Shown here: piece after piece, positions 1-10,700 of the stretch | How positions within the stretch are numbered: position 1 is the stretch's first letter | Layout of the letters: the number at the start of each line of letters is the position of its first letter | DNA from: an uncultured Lachnospiraceae bacterium | Lineage (GTDB): Bacteria; Bacillota; Clostridia; TANB77; CAG-508 | Assembly (NCBI GenBank): GCA_945917765.1 | Contig: CAMEHU010000014.1 | Coordinates: 1-40,300 of the forward strand | DNA length: 40,300 bases | Direction of reading: 5' to 3' | Program-made: the position numbers and the translations under genes | The notes under the pieces: generated by a model | The model's database searches: none | What the model was told of the DNA's origin: nothing | The model's input: only the letters and a program-made list of their open reading frames with translations

Positions 1-399
1 AAGGCAACGACAAGCACATCGAAGCCGACAACGACAACAACCACGACAACCAAGGCAACGACAAGCACATCGAAGCCGACAACGACAACAACCACAACAA
101 CCAAGGCAACGACAAGCACATCGAAGCCGACAACGACAACAACTACGACAACCAAGACAACGACAACCACACCGAAACCGACCACCACAACGACAACAAC
201 AACTACCACAACAACGACCACCACAACGACCAGCACAACAACAACAACGACCACGACAACAACGACCACGACAACAACAACGACAACGACCACAACGACC
301 ACAACGACCACGACAACAACGACAACAACAACCACCACCACAACGACCACCACAACCACCACAACAACGACCACAACAACAACCTCAAACAACTGGACC
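1..399 (+). repeat. 51-bp tandem repeats plus poly-Thr codon array
   Basis: Copies of a 51-bp unit beginning AAGGCAACGACAAGCACATC start at 1, 52 and 103. A decayed copy starts at 154, and the array then becomes a long run of ACN codons to about 399. The coding strand is almost only A and C, with few T. The Thr codons are mixed ACA/ACG/ACC, so the amino acid run is kept without a simple trinucleotide repeat. The array probably continues left of the window and is prone to copy-number change. Confidence 0.9.
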
Positions 400-1416
400 C
401 CACCCGAAAAAGAAAGTTTAGTCCACAAAGATAAACAGATATCGGATGAAACTTATGATGTGTTAATTAACACTGCAAAACTTTTCGGAATAAACGAATA
501 TAAAATAGTATGGTCAGACCTGCCAGTAAGCTACGGATATACAGATCCTGGTTTATTCTATTGCATGAGACAGGGTATAGCACCATATTATGGAGTACAG
601 GTAATTCCTAGTTCAGAGGTTAAGACTGTTGTTCCAAGCAGTAGACGAATTGATGAATTAAATATGAAGCATTACGATTATATTTGCTACAGACCAATCG
701 TCGATAATGATAGCATAGACTATATAGAAGCGAATTACGACGATACAGAAGGAGCTATAAAGTATGATGGAAAAGTCGTAATGGCAATTGAAGACGTGGT
801 TGAACCACATAATGGTTCAGCAGATTCACATTATGAATTTGAGCTCTTTAGCTTAAATTTGGACAATTCATTTGAATTTTCCAATTGGTATTTAATCCCT
901 ACTGAAAATGGTGCAGAAAAATTAGAAATTGCCCCAGCAAATTATAATACCACTATAAAGCCAACAAAAGAGATTAAGCATTGGATCTCTAATGAAGACC
1001 TTACTGCTGGTGAAGTAGCACTTACCAGAGATGAGTTTAAGTCATTCACTAATACTGCTGAGCAGCTTAATATAAACAAATTTAAGATCGTGTATAATAA
1101 TCAGTCTTCCAATCCAATATTCTATGGATTTATGGCAGATGGAGTTGCAAGCGCAGAACTTAGAAATCAGGTTGCACTTCAGGTTATACCAACTGGTGAA
1201 ATAGGTAGATTGCTTGATGTTACAGGTGAAGAAGAATATTGGTACACCAGAAAATTATTCTACTGGACGCTTATTGAAAATTACGCTGGCTATACTGGCA
1301 CAGAAAAAACAAAGTATTACGTATTTCATTGGAGCGGACTTGACCAGTATAAGCAGTACTACATGATCCCAATTGATGATAATGGAAATGAGGTATATAA
1401 GCTTTATATCTCATAA
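1..1416 (+). CDS. Thr-rich-stalk surface/secreted protein, C-terminal part (partial)
   Basis: The reading frame is open from the first base to TAA at 1414-1416, so the true start lies left of the window. A GTG at 460 is only an internal Val codon. Residues 1 to about 133 are a Thr-rich stalk: three copies of a 17-residue Lys/Ala/Thr/Ser/Lys-Pro unit, then almost pure Thr. Such stalks are typical of extracellular linkers that hold domains off the cell surface. The last 330 residues are two related modules (about 427-940 and 980-1416). Each has an NTA motif, then a KIV strand, a YGY/YGF motif, a QVIP motif and later a YLIP/YMIP motif. I do not recognise the module family. No membrane helix or LPXTG motif is visible in this part, so any anchor or catalytic domain must be upstream. 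Base and codon use (ACG, ACC, AAG, TAC) is richer in G+C than in the genes that follow, which could mean transfer or just linker bias. Confidence 0.85.
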   Translation, partial: KATTSTSKPTTTTTTTTKATTSTSKPTTTTTTTTKATTSTSKPTTTTTTTTKTTTTTPKPTTTTTTTTTTTTTTTTTSTTTTTTTTTTTTTTTTTTTTTTTTTTTTTTTTTTTTTTTTTTTTTTTTTTSNNWTPPEKESLVHKDKQISDETYDVLINTAKLFGINEYKIVWSDLPVSYGYTDPGLFYCMRQGIAPYYGVQVIPSSEVKTVVPSSRRIDELNMKHYDYICYRPIVDNDSIDYIEANYDDTEGAIKYDGKVVMAIEDVVEPHNGSADSHYEFELFSLNLDNSFEFSNWYLIPTENGAEKLEIAPANYNTTIKPTKEIKHWISNEDLTAGEVALTRDEFKSFTNTAEQLNINKFKIVYNNQSSNPIFYGFMADGVASAELRNQVALQVIPTGEIGRLLDVTGEEEYWYTRKLFYWTLIENYAGYTGTEKTKYYVFHWSGLDQYKQYYMIPIDDNGNEVYKLYIS

Positions 1417-1420
1417 GTAA

Positions 1421-1451
1421 AAAAGCCAACTCTTTTTGAGTTGGCTTTTTT
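1421..1451 (+). terminator. Rho-independent terminator of the Thr-stalk gene
   Basis: A 12-bp perfect stem (AAAAGCCAACTC with GAGTTGGCTTTT) with a five-T loop is followed by a T run, four bases after the TAA stop. It is the clear 3' end of the first gene. Confidence 0.93.
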
Positions 1452-1454
1452 ATG

Positions 1455-1494
1455 GTGTGATGGACATGTCATTTTGAGTGGTGGCGTGAGAGGG
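1455..1494 (+). mobile_element. Degenerate group IIC intron 5' fragment (putative)
   Basis: Starting three bases after the terminator T run, GTGTGATGGACATGTCATTT matches 15 of 20 positions of the intron start at 40248, and every difference is a transition. A GGCGTGAGAG stretch follows about where GGTGAAAGTC follows at 40248. Both also resemble, from memory, the 5' end of the Oceanobacillus iheyensis group IIC intron (GUGUGCCCGGCAUGGGUGCA, then GGGUGAGAGUCCC). Group IIC introns insert just behind terminator hairpins, which is the placement here. Only about 40 bases are recognisable and no reverse transcriptase follows, so this would be a dead remnant. Chance similarity in low-complexity DNA remains possible. 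Confidence 0.4.
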
Positions 1495-1561
1495 AAAAAA
1501 ACATTTTAAAAAAAGTTTAAAAATTACAAAACCCTATAATCCCTAAGAAAAAAACTGATTT

Positions 1562-1643
1562 ATTTCAAATATTACAAAAATAAGTCGAAATCTTAATGTA
1601 AATGTAATAAAAGAGAATTATGCTTTTTCCGTAGATTATATAA
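1562..1643 (+). promoter_or_regulatory. Upstream regulatory block, copy A (shared with 23756-23832)
   Basis: Four motifs occur in the same order as upstream of the gene at 23914: ATTTC-AAATATTAC-AAAAT, AAATGTAATAA (1600-1610), TTTCCGTA (1626-1633) and GATTATATAA (1634-1643). The gap between the second and third is 15 bases here and 16 there. The block ends 22 bases before a TTGCAA -35 element, where an activator or operator site would be expected. The regulator is not identifiable. GATTATATAA could itself be a second -10. Confidence 0.6.
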
Positions 1644-1665
1644 GAAAACATTAAAAATAGTGGTA

Positions 1666-1693
1666 TTGCAAACGAAAAAAAATTCTTTATAAT
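1666..1693 (+). promoter_or_regulatory. Sigma-A-type promoter of the RCC1/Cna-B giant gene
   Basis: TTGCAA (1666-1671), a 16-base spacer and TATAAT (1688-1693) lie 45 bases before the start codon. A strong GGGAGGAAAG ribosome binding site precedes ATG at 1739. The equivalent TTGCAA is present upstream of the gene at 23914. Confidence 0.7.
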
Positions 1694-1738
1694 GTATTAC
1701 AGTAAACAAAATTCAATTTTTGAGGGAGGAAAGAACTT

Positions 1739-4700
1739 ATGAAAAATTTAGAAAGGAACACAATTATTAAGAAAATATTGGTAGCAATTTTAATCTTAAC
1801 TATGATAATACCATATTTTCCTATGTCAGTTTTTGCAGAAGATGAAGGTAATAATCAACAACCTATAACATTTACTGCAAAATGGTCAAGCAACAATGAA
1901 ACAGAACAAGGTACAACTAATGACACATTTGGTATTGATTTTTCAATGTCATTTAATAATATAAATGGTTTCCAAAATGTGGGATTAGTAATTAAAACAG
2001 ATGGAGGAACTGACGCTTTTGATACTGTTACTGTACAAGGAATTACAGGTGCTACAGTAGATGAAAATAGTACACATTTAGGAAGTGGTCAAGCTATTTT
2101 AGACCTTGGAAATATTAATTCAGGTACTTCAATAGGTGGTACTGCAAGTGTAAGCTTCAAAAATTTAGATGCTATTAAAGATAGAAAAGTTACTGTAACT
2201 TTAACTGGAACTTATAGAGATAATAATGGAGATACACATACAATTGAAAGAGAAATTGCTGAAAAAACATTAAATGCAAGAATAACACCAGCAGCTGTTA
2301 TTACACCATTTAGTGCTGATTTAACATGGCAAAAAGTTATGGAAAATGGCGTACTAAAAGATAAAAAATCTACAATTACTGCCAATACAACAAAAATAAA
2401 AGAGAGAATAAATCCAGATGATACTTATGAAAAAGAAGTAGGTTTTTATACTAATGATATAACAGTACAATACCCATTAACAATAAGTTCATATGAAAAA
2501 ACTCAAAAATTAGAATTGAATATAACAATTAATCGTTATGTATATGATGATAATAATGATGTGGTTGGAAAATTAAGTGAAGGTTATACACCAGATTGGG
2601 GAGCTTTAGCAACAGACTTTGGTACTCCAACAGAAACTACAAATGCAGATGGTTCAAAAACATATACATTTATTAAAGGAACGGATTCAAATACATATGA
2701 TAGTGAAAATGTATTTACTTTAGAAAAAGATTATGTTGTTTCAATTAAATATGATACACCAAATACAAATCCAAAAACATCATCAAACGCTGACTTTAAA
2801 ACATATACAGATTTTAAAGCAGATTTAACTGCAAAAGGATTTAAATTAACAAAACAATTTGGAGGGCAAGAAACTTCAGAAGCTATTACAGAAACAAGAA
2901 CAATTACAACAGTAAATAATATAAATTTATATAGTTATACACCAGGAGATCATGCTTGGGTAAGTATTTATGCAGGTGGAAGTAATATTTATAGTGGAGA
3001 TAATGCTTCACAAAAAATTGATCAAAGTATAAGAACAAGTTTAAAATCTACAGGAACAGCAAGGATAACAGGATATGTTAAAATGGATTACATCGATGGT
3101 GTTAGATCAACAGAAACAGGTTCAATTAAATTTAATCAACCTACATTAAAATATTTAGATGGAAATGGTGTTTTACAAACTGTTACATTAACATCTTCTC
3201 AAATGGCTATTAATTCAGTAGTAGAAAATGGATATGGATATAATGTAACAAAACAACCAATTAGCGAAACAAATGGATTTAGAATTGATTTTGAAGATTT
3301 ATTAAGTAATACAAGTGATAGAAATTTAAGTGTAACTTATACATTATCAGGATTAACAGATGAACAAATAGATAATATCCAAGGAATATATGTTAACTAT
3401 GTAGCAACAGGTTCAAGTTGGATTTCAGGAAGAGATTCAATCAGTATTGAAAGAAAAACAGATGTATCAGAAAATTTATATTCTTATATGGAATTAAGTT
3501 TAGGTGAAAATTTTGATGTTACATCAGAAAGATTAAATAAAAAAGAGAATAGAACACTTACATTGAAAATGTATAAAAATGAGGATGTTCTTGCAAATAC
3601 TGCAACAGATAGAAATTATGTTGTAAATGTAAATCCAATTTTCTATGTAGTATTACCAGCAGGATTTACTTATAAATATGATATGGAATCATCAAATCCT
3701 GATAGTTTAGATATTGATTGGGATAATGTTGATGATGGTGTAACACAAAATGGTGAAACATATTTAAGAATTCCTTGTATAGGAACATATGATAGTAGAG
3801 TTTCAAGAGGAATTGATATAACAATCCCTTTAACAATGAAATTAACAAATGCAAATAGTAGAAAATGTGATATAAAAGCATATATGATTACAGATAATGA
3901 AAATTATTTTACAGAAGTTTCAAATTCAAATAGATTTAACAAAGTAAGTGGAGAAATTCCTGAAAAATTATTTTTATCAAGTGCAAGCTTTAATGTTACA
4001 GGTTTAAAAAGAAATCTAGCTGAAACAAAAATTGAAAGAGATATAGAAGGTTCTAGATTTTCAGTAATACCAAACCCAGCAGATGAAGTAAGAAATTGGG
4101 CAGAAAAAGAACAACCAGCAATTGTTTCAAGTAATTCTAAAGTTACATTTGTATCACAAATTACAAATGAAAATGAAAGCTTAAAAAATGTAAGCATTAT
4201 TGCAAGATTACCAATTGCGGATAATACATTTATACAAGATAGTAATTCAAAATTAATTGAAGATGGTTATAAATTAGATTCACAATTCTATAGTGAATAC
4301 GGTTCAAAAGTAAATGGATTTACAGATGGTGCTACAATTACTCAAGTTGATATGGAGAATTTAAATATCATTGGTGTATTTAAAGAAACACAAGGAAAAT
4401 CAGATGATTGCACAGACAAAGCAAAAATTTACGTATCAACAGATGCAAATGCAGACTTTGATTCTACAAGCTTTCAAGAATACATACCAGGAACAACATC
4501 TTTAACAGGTGTAAAAAATATTAAAGTAGTATTAGATTCAACAGAAACATTAGAGTCTGGACAAAACTTATTATTAAAATATGAAATGACAATGCCAAAT
4601 CAAAAAGGTATGGTAGGTGCTCAAACAGCTGTACAATGTACAAAATCAGAAGAAACAAATGCACAATTATTATATTCAGCAGCTGCATATGTTATTAATG

Positions 4701-7700
4701 GTCAAGATAAAGGTACAATTAAAGTACAAAAAACATTTGAAAACTATGCAGAAGGTGTTGTACCAACAGAATATGGTGTTTCAAGTTTAGCTGGAATTCA
4801 ATTTAAATTACAATATTTTGATGAAGCTGAAAATGGAAGAGTATTCTTAAAAGATAGCAATAATCAAGATGTAGTAGCTACTACAGATGCAAATGGTGTT
4901 GTAACATTTACAGATGTTCCAGCAGGAAAATACTATTTATATGAAGTAACAGAATTTGAATACTATGCAGGTATTGGTAATGTAAATGTTGTAGATTTAC
5001 AACCTTCTGAAACAGAAAACATAACAGTAGAAAATAGATTAAAAAGAGGAAAAATTGTAATTAACAAAACATGGGAAAATGTTGAAAACAATGAACATGA
5101 AAGAAAAGCAACATTTAATATTACAAGAAATAAAAGAGAAAATGAAACTTATCAAGAAGTTGGAACAAGTGTAATAACAATTGATAATAAAGCATATGCA
5201 ATTAATTTACCATATGGTGATTATACAATTGATGAATATTCAACAGAAGATGGATGGGCTCCAGAAGTTGCAAGCAAAAATATTACATTAAAAGAAGAAG
5301 TACATTCAGCTTCAGATACAACTTTTAAGAACCAATTAATAAATAATGGTGTATTAAAAATTACAAAAACAGTACCAGATGGTGAAAGTGTTAATGGATT
5401 AAAATTCCATATTACAGGTAGTGGTGTTGATAAACATCCTGAAGATTTAAATGTTAATATTAATGCTGATATTACATTTACAATTGGAGAATCATCAACT
5501 TATCCAAGTAATGTTAGTGTAAATGTATATGGAACAACTGCAATAATAACAGTTGAAGATTTATACTTAGGATATTACACTATAGAAGAAATTGAAATTC
5601 CAACAATAGGTGAAACAGAGGTTGAAAAATATATTCCTGTAAAATCATTTGCAAGAATTACAAAAGAAAATGTTTCTGAACCTGTAAGTGTTACTTTAAC
5701 AAACTCATACAAATATGGAACAATTCAAATTAATAAAACAGCAAAATTAAGAGATGGAGAAACATTAACTGATATTGCAGATTTAAGTCAGTTCAAAGTT
5801 CATGTAACAGGAACATCAGATTATGGACATACAGTTGATGAATATATCTCATTAAATGAAGAAGGATTTGGAAGACAAAGATTTGAAATAGGAACATATA
5901 CTTTAACAGAGGTTCCAGTAGATGGTTATACTACATATTATGGAACAAATTCAAGTGCTTCAACAGATGCACCTACAAATGTTAGAGTTGATTATAATAA
6001 AACATATACACAAGACTTATATAATGAACATACAGGTGTTGGATTTGTAAGAGTTGAAAAAAGCTTAGAAGGAATAACAGATCCACAAAAAGTTGTAGAT
6101 GCTGGAATTAAATTTAAAGTAATTGGTAGAAATGTTGCAGGTCAAAAAATTGGTCCTGAAGGAAAAGGTGTTGAAATTGAAATTAACGAAATAGATACAG
6201 AAAAGAATGTAGCTTATGGTATTTCACCAGCAATTTCAACAGGTGGAGAATATGAATTACAAGAAATTCCTGAAACAGTACCAGAATATTATGAAGCAAT
6301 TGAACCAAGAGAAATTGAAATAAAATCAACAAATACATCAGTAAAACCACTAGTTGTAACAGCTGTTGATGAAAGAATAAAAGGTAACTTAGAAATAGTT
6401 ACAACAACAAACCCAGCAGGTGGACCTTTAAAAGGAATCAAATACACTGTAACACCAGTAAAAATCAATTCAGATGGAACATATCAAGCAATAGGTGATA
6501 CACAAGAAGTTGAAGGAAGTAATGAAGACTATAATCCAAGTTTTGCAAAATTAGAAAATATTAATGCAGGATACTATGTTGTTGACCAAAAAGAAGACTC
6601 TATTCCTACAGGATGGGAAAAAGATGTAAAACAAATTGTTGAAGTACCTGGATATAATACAGGATATGCAAACTTTGAAATTACAGAAAAATCAAGATTA
6701 CGTAATAACAAAGTTATTATAAACAAAGAATTATTAAAACCAAGTGATTCTGGATTTGTTCAAGCAACTTCAGAAGATATTACAAAAGCTAAATTAAATG
6801 AAAATGAACAATTTGAAATTAAAATAAGAAATATAAATACAAGTCAAGTTTACTATGTATTTACTTCAGTGGCAAACCCAGGTGTAATCCAAGGTTTAGA
6901 AACTGGAACATATGCAATTGAAGAAGTATTTAAACCTAAATATTTATTAGAAGGATATTATGCAACAACTGTAGTAACACCAAATGTTGATGTTCCTGAG
7001 CTTCAAACTGTAACAAGAAAAATCGATGAAACAGAAGGAAAAGGATACTTATTTGAAGTTAAAGATGTTAATGGAGTTGCAACAGATGTTACAATTACTG
7101 TAAAAAATGTTATTAATACATCATTTGGATTTGGTGGACAAGATAATAAAAATAACTTAAGTAAAACAGAAGTTGATGTACAAAATATTCCAATTATTAC
7201 AAAAGCAGTTGTTTATGTTGTAGATGAAAACAATGAAGCTGTATCTGGAGTTAAATTTAAATTAGTTAACTCAAGAGGCGAAACAGTTGTTATTAACGAA
7301 CTTGGAACAGTATACGAAATTCCTGACAAAAAATTAGTTGTTAGAGGATTAGAACCAGGTGTATACACATTAAAATGTGTAGAATACCCACAAGATAAAT
7401 ATTTAAAACCTGATGATAAGCAAATTGTTGTTTATAATGATGCTTCATTAGTTGGTAGAGTTGAAGTACAAAGAAACATTCCTCGTGGAAGTTTAACATT
7501 ATCTACAACATATATAAATAAAGCAGGTGAACAAGATTATACATCAAAATCTAAATATAAAATAGTAAATTCAGCAACAGGTGAACTTCTAAAATTTGTA
7601 AGAACTGCAACAGGTGATTATAAAAAATCAAACTTAGAGGATGCTTCACCAGTAATAGTTCTAAAAGCTGGACCAGTTGAAGTTGAAGGAATTGAAACAG

Positions 7701-10700
7701 GTGATTATGAAGTAGGTATTGTTGATGTAACAAAAGGATTTGGAATTACAAAAACAGAACCTGAATATATAACACTTGCTCAAAATGAAGAAAAAGCTGT
7801 TAATGTTAGAGTTATAAAGAAAACTGTTAAAAGCATTGGAGCTGGAGCAAATGCAACATGGTATTTAAATGAAAATGGGGATTTATATGTAATTGGAAAT
7901 TTCACAGATTATGTAAATGGTAGTACAGATAGTAAATTTAAGAAAATATCTTTCCCTGTTGATGATGTTAAAATCGAAAAATTTGAAGTAAATGATTATG
8001 ATTACTATTATCCTTCAATTGGTTGTGCAATTGATAAAAATGGGGATGCATGGATAATTACAAATAATGCTGTACCAGAATGTATTACAAATCAAGGAAT
8101 GTTTGCTGGAGAAAGACAAAATAATGTAAAATTCGTTGATATACAATATGTAAGCATGTCTGAATCACAAGTAATTGTATTATTAGATAATAAAGGAAGA
8201 GTATGGACATATGATACAACTAACAGAAGTACAAAAATACTTTATTCTCAAGAAGAAAATCCTGCAGTAAAATTGGCTGAAATTAAATATTCACGCAATA
8301 ATCAAAATAAATTAGGATTTATAGATTCAAAAGGTAAAGTATGGATTGATGGTTCATGGGTTGGATATAAGTTCTTAGGAGAAGAATATTACAGTGATAA
8401 TTATTCATTAGTTTGTATTTCAGATGTAACAGATATCAGAGATGAAATTATCGAAGATTTTGTAATTGCAAATGATAGTATTATGGTAAAAGACTCAAAT
8501 GGCTATTTATGGATTTGTGGAAATAGAAATGATATTTTAACAATGCAAGGATTTGGAACAGATAGTTATAATTACAATAAATTTAGAAGAGTTAGTTCAG
8601 CTTATTTTGGAGGAGCTAAGGTTGATAAAATTATGAGTAATTGTGATTACACTGGAAGTATTGCTACTGTTATTGATGAATATGGAAGAGTATGGATTTG
8701 GGGATATGGAAATAACGGAAGTTTAGGAAATGGTGCAACAGAAAATAATTCAACTCCTATATGTATTTCAGATGGCGAAACTGAAAAATTATATGGTACT
8801 CAAATAACAGATATAGATTTCTCATATAATGGTAACTATAGTGCATTTAGAGCTGTAGCCCTAGATTCAGAAGGAAGAATATGGACTTGGGGTGGAAAAT
8901 CTGAGTATGGTGAAAGTGGTAGCACTAATAGAGATTATATAAAAGAACCAAAAATATTAGATGTAACATATGATGCTCACTTAGAATATAATCTTAAATT
9001 TTCAAAAGTTTTCATATCTGATCAAAATAAGGGATATTTCGCAATAGATGAAGATGGAAAACTATGGTCATGGGGAGAAAACAGCTATGGTAGATTAGGA
9101 TATGGACGTTCAACAAATAATAGAGTGGATGTTCCTACAATTGTAGATATTCCAGGTTCTCCTAAAATGAAAAAAGTTGCTTCAATATATGGCACATCAT
9201 TATTCTTAAGTGAAGATGGACGAGTATATATATGTGGTTCATATTATACAGATGGAAATGGTAACACATGTGATAACAAAGATGGTATAATTGAAATAAC
9301 AGATAACTTTAATTTACCAGCAAATGTTACTATAACAGATGTACATATTTTATCAAATTCATCTAGCCCAACATTTTATGCAATAGATTCAAATGGAAAA
9401 GTTTATACATGGGCATATTCTTCAAATGCATATTATTTAGGAAGAACAGATAATGAAAATTATGCATATATAGAATGTATTTCAGATGATATAACAGAAA
9501 TTTTACATGGAAAAAATGTTATAAAAATTGCTACAAAAAATAGCAATCAAGCAATAGCATTAACTTCTGATGGAAGTATTTATAATTTTACTACAAATGG
9601 TGAACCAGAATTATTAAGTGACGGAAATAATTTTGTTGATGTATTTGCAGATACATTATTAGATAACCAAGGAAGAATTTGGAAGCTTAATGATACTACA
9701 TTAACTTGTATAAGTAATACAGAAGGAAACGTATTAAATGATAATTTAGAAAAAGATTCTTCATATAAGATTACTAACTTATACCCAACAGATAATAATT
9801 ATTATGGAATAATAAAAGATAGTAATGGTAACTATTATAGTATTGATTATAGTTCATATGAAAAATATACAGTACCATATGATGGTGTAAAAGATATAGC
9901 AGGAACTTTAATTATAGACGAAAATGGACAATTATGGAATGGCGATAGAAATATGGCTGTTGCAAGTAAAAATGATTTATATGGTATCAAATTTGAGCAT
10001 ATAGACCCTAGTAAATATACAGCAAAGAATGATGGTTTAAAATCATATTTAAAATATGAAAAAGGACGCGAAACAATTTCTTATGCAAAATACAATTCAT
10101 TTGAAATTGCTGTTGATGATAATGATAAATTATGGTATTGGTATTCATATGATGGAACAAAAGTATGTTATAATGATGAATCTACTGAGTTAGCAGATGT
10201 ACACTTCGTAAAAGTATGGTGCCCACTAAATAGTAATACATTCTTTGCATCAGATAGCAATGGAAAATTATGGGCATGGGGACTTAACTCATCAGATGGT
10301 CTTGTTGGAAATAATTCATCAGACTATGTAAGCTCTCCAGTTTGCTTAAGTGATATTTCTGGATATGATATATCAAATATTACAAGTATCGAAAAATCAG
10401 GAAAATCTAATGCTTTAATTGCAAAAGACGATAATGGAAATGTATGGATGTGGGGAAGTGGCTTTATAGGAAATGGCTCAGCATATACATGTTACAAACC
10501 ATATCATGTTAATACAGGAATAGGTAATAGAATGATAAAAGATATGAATATATCTGCTGGTTTATTATTATGTACAGATGGTACTGTATATAGAAAGAAT
10601 TCTACTAGCTGGAGTTATGCAAGAACAGCTGAAGGTGCAACAAATGTAGATAATGGTGTAATATATGGAAACAACAAAATTTGGATTATAAATAATAGTT

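Noticed and set aside
1-160. CRISPR array
   Set aside because: The 51-bp repeats are contiguous without unique spacers and lie in frame in a coding region.
203-403. Minus-strand frame rich in Leu/Trp/Ser opposite the Thr array
   Set aside because: It is the mirror of ACN codons on the plus strand, has no ribosome binding site and is low complexity.
1453-1738. c-di-GMP or other known riboswitch before the first giant gene
   Set aside because: I could not find the conserved riboswitch cores; the region is explained better by promoter-type motifs.
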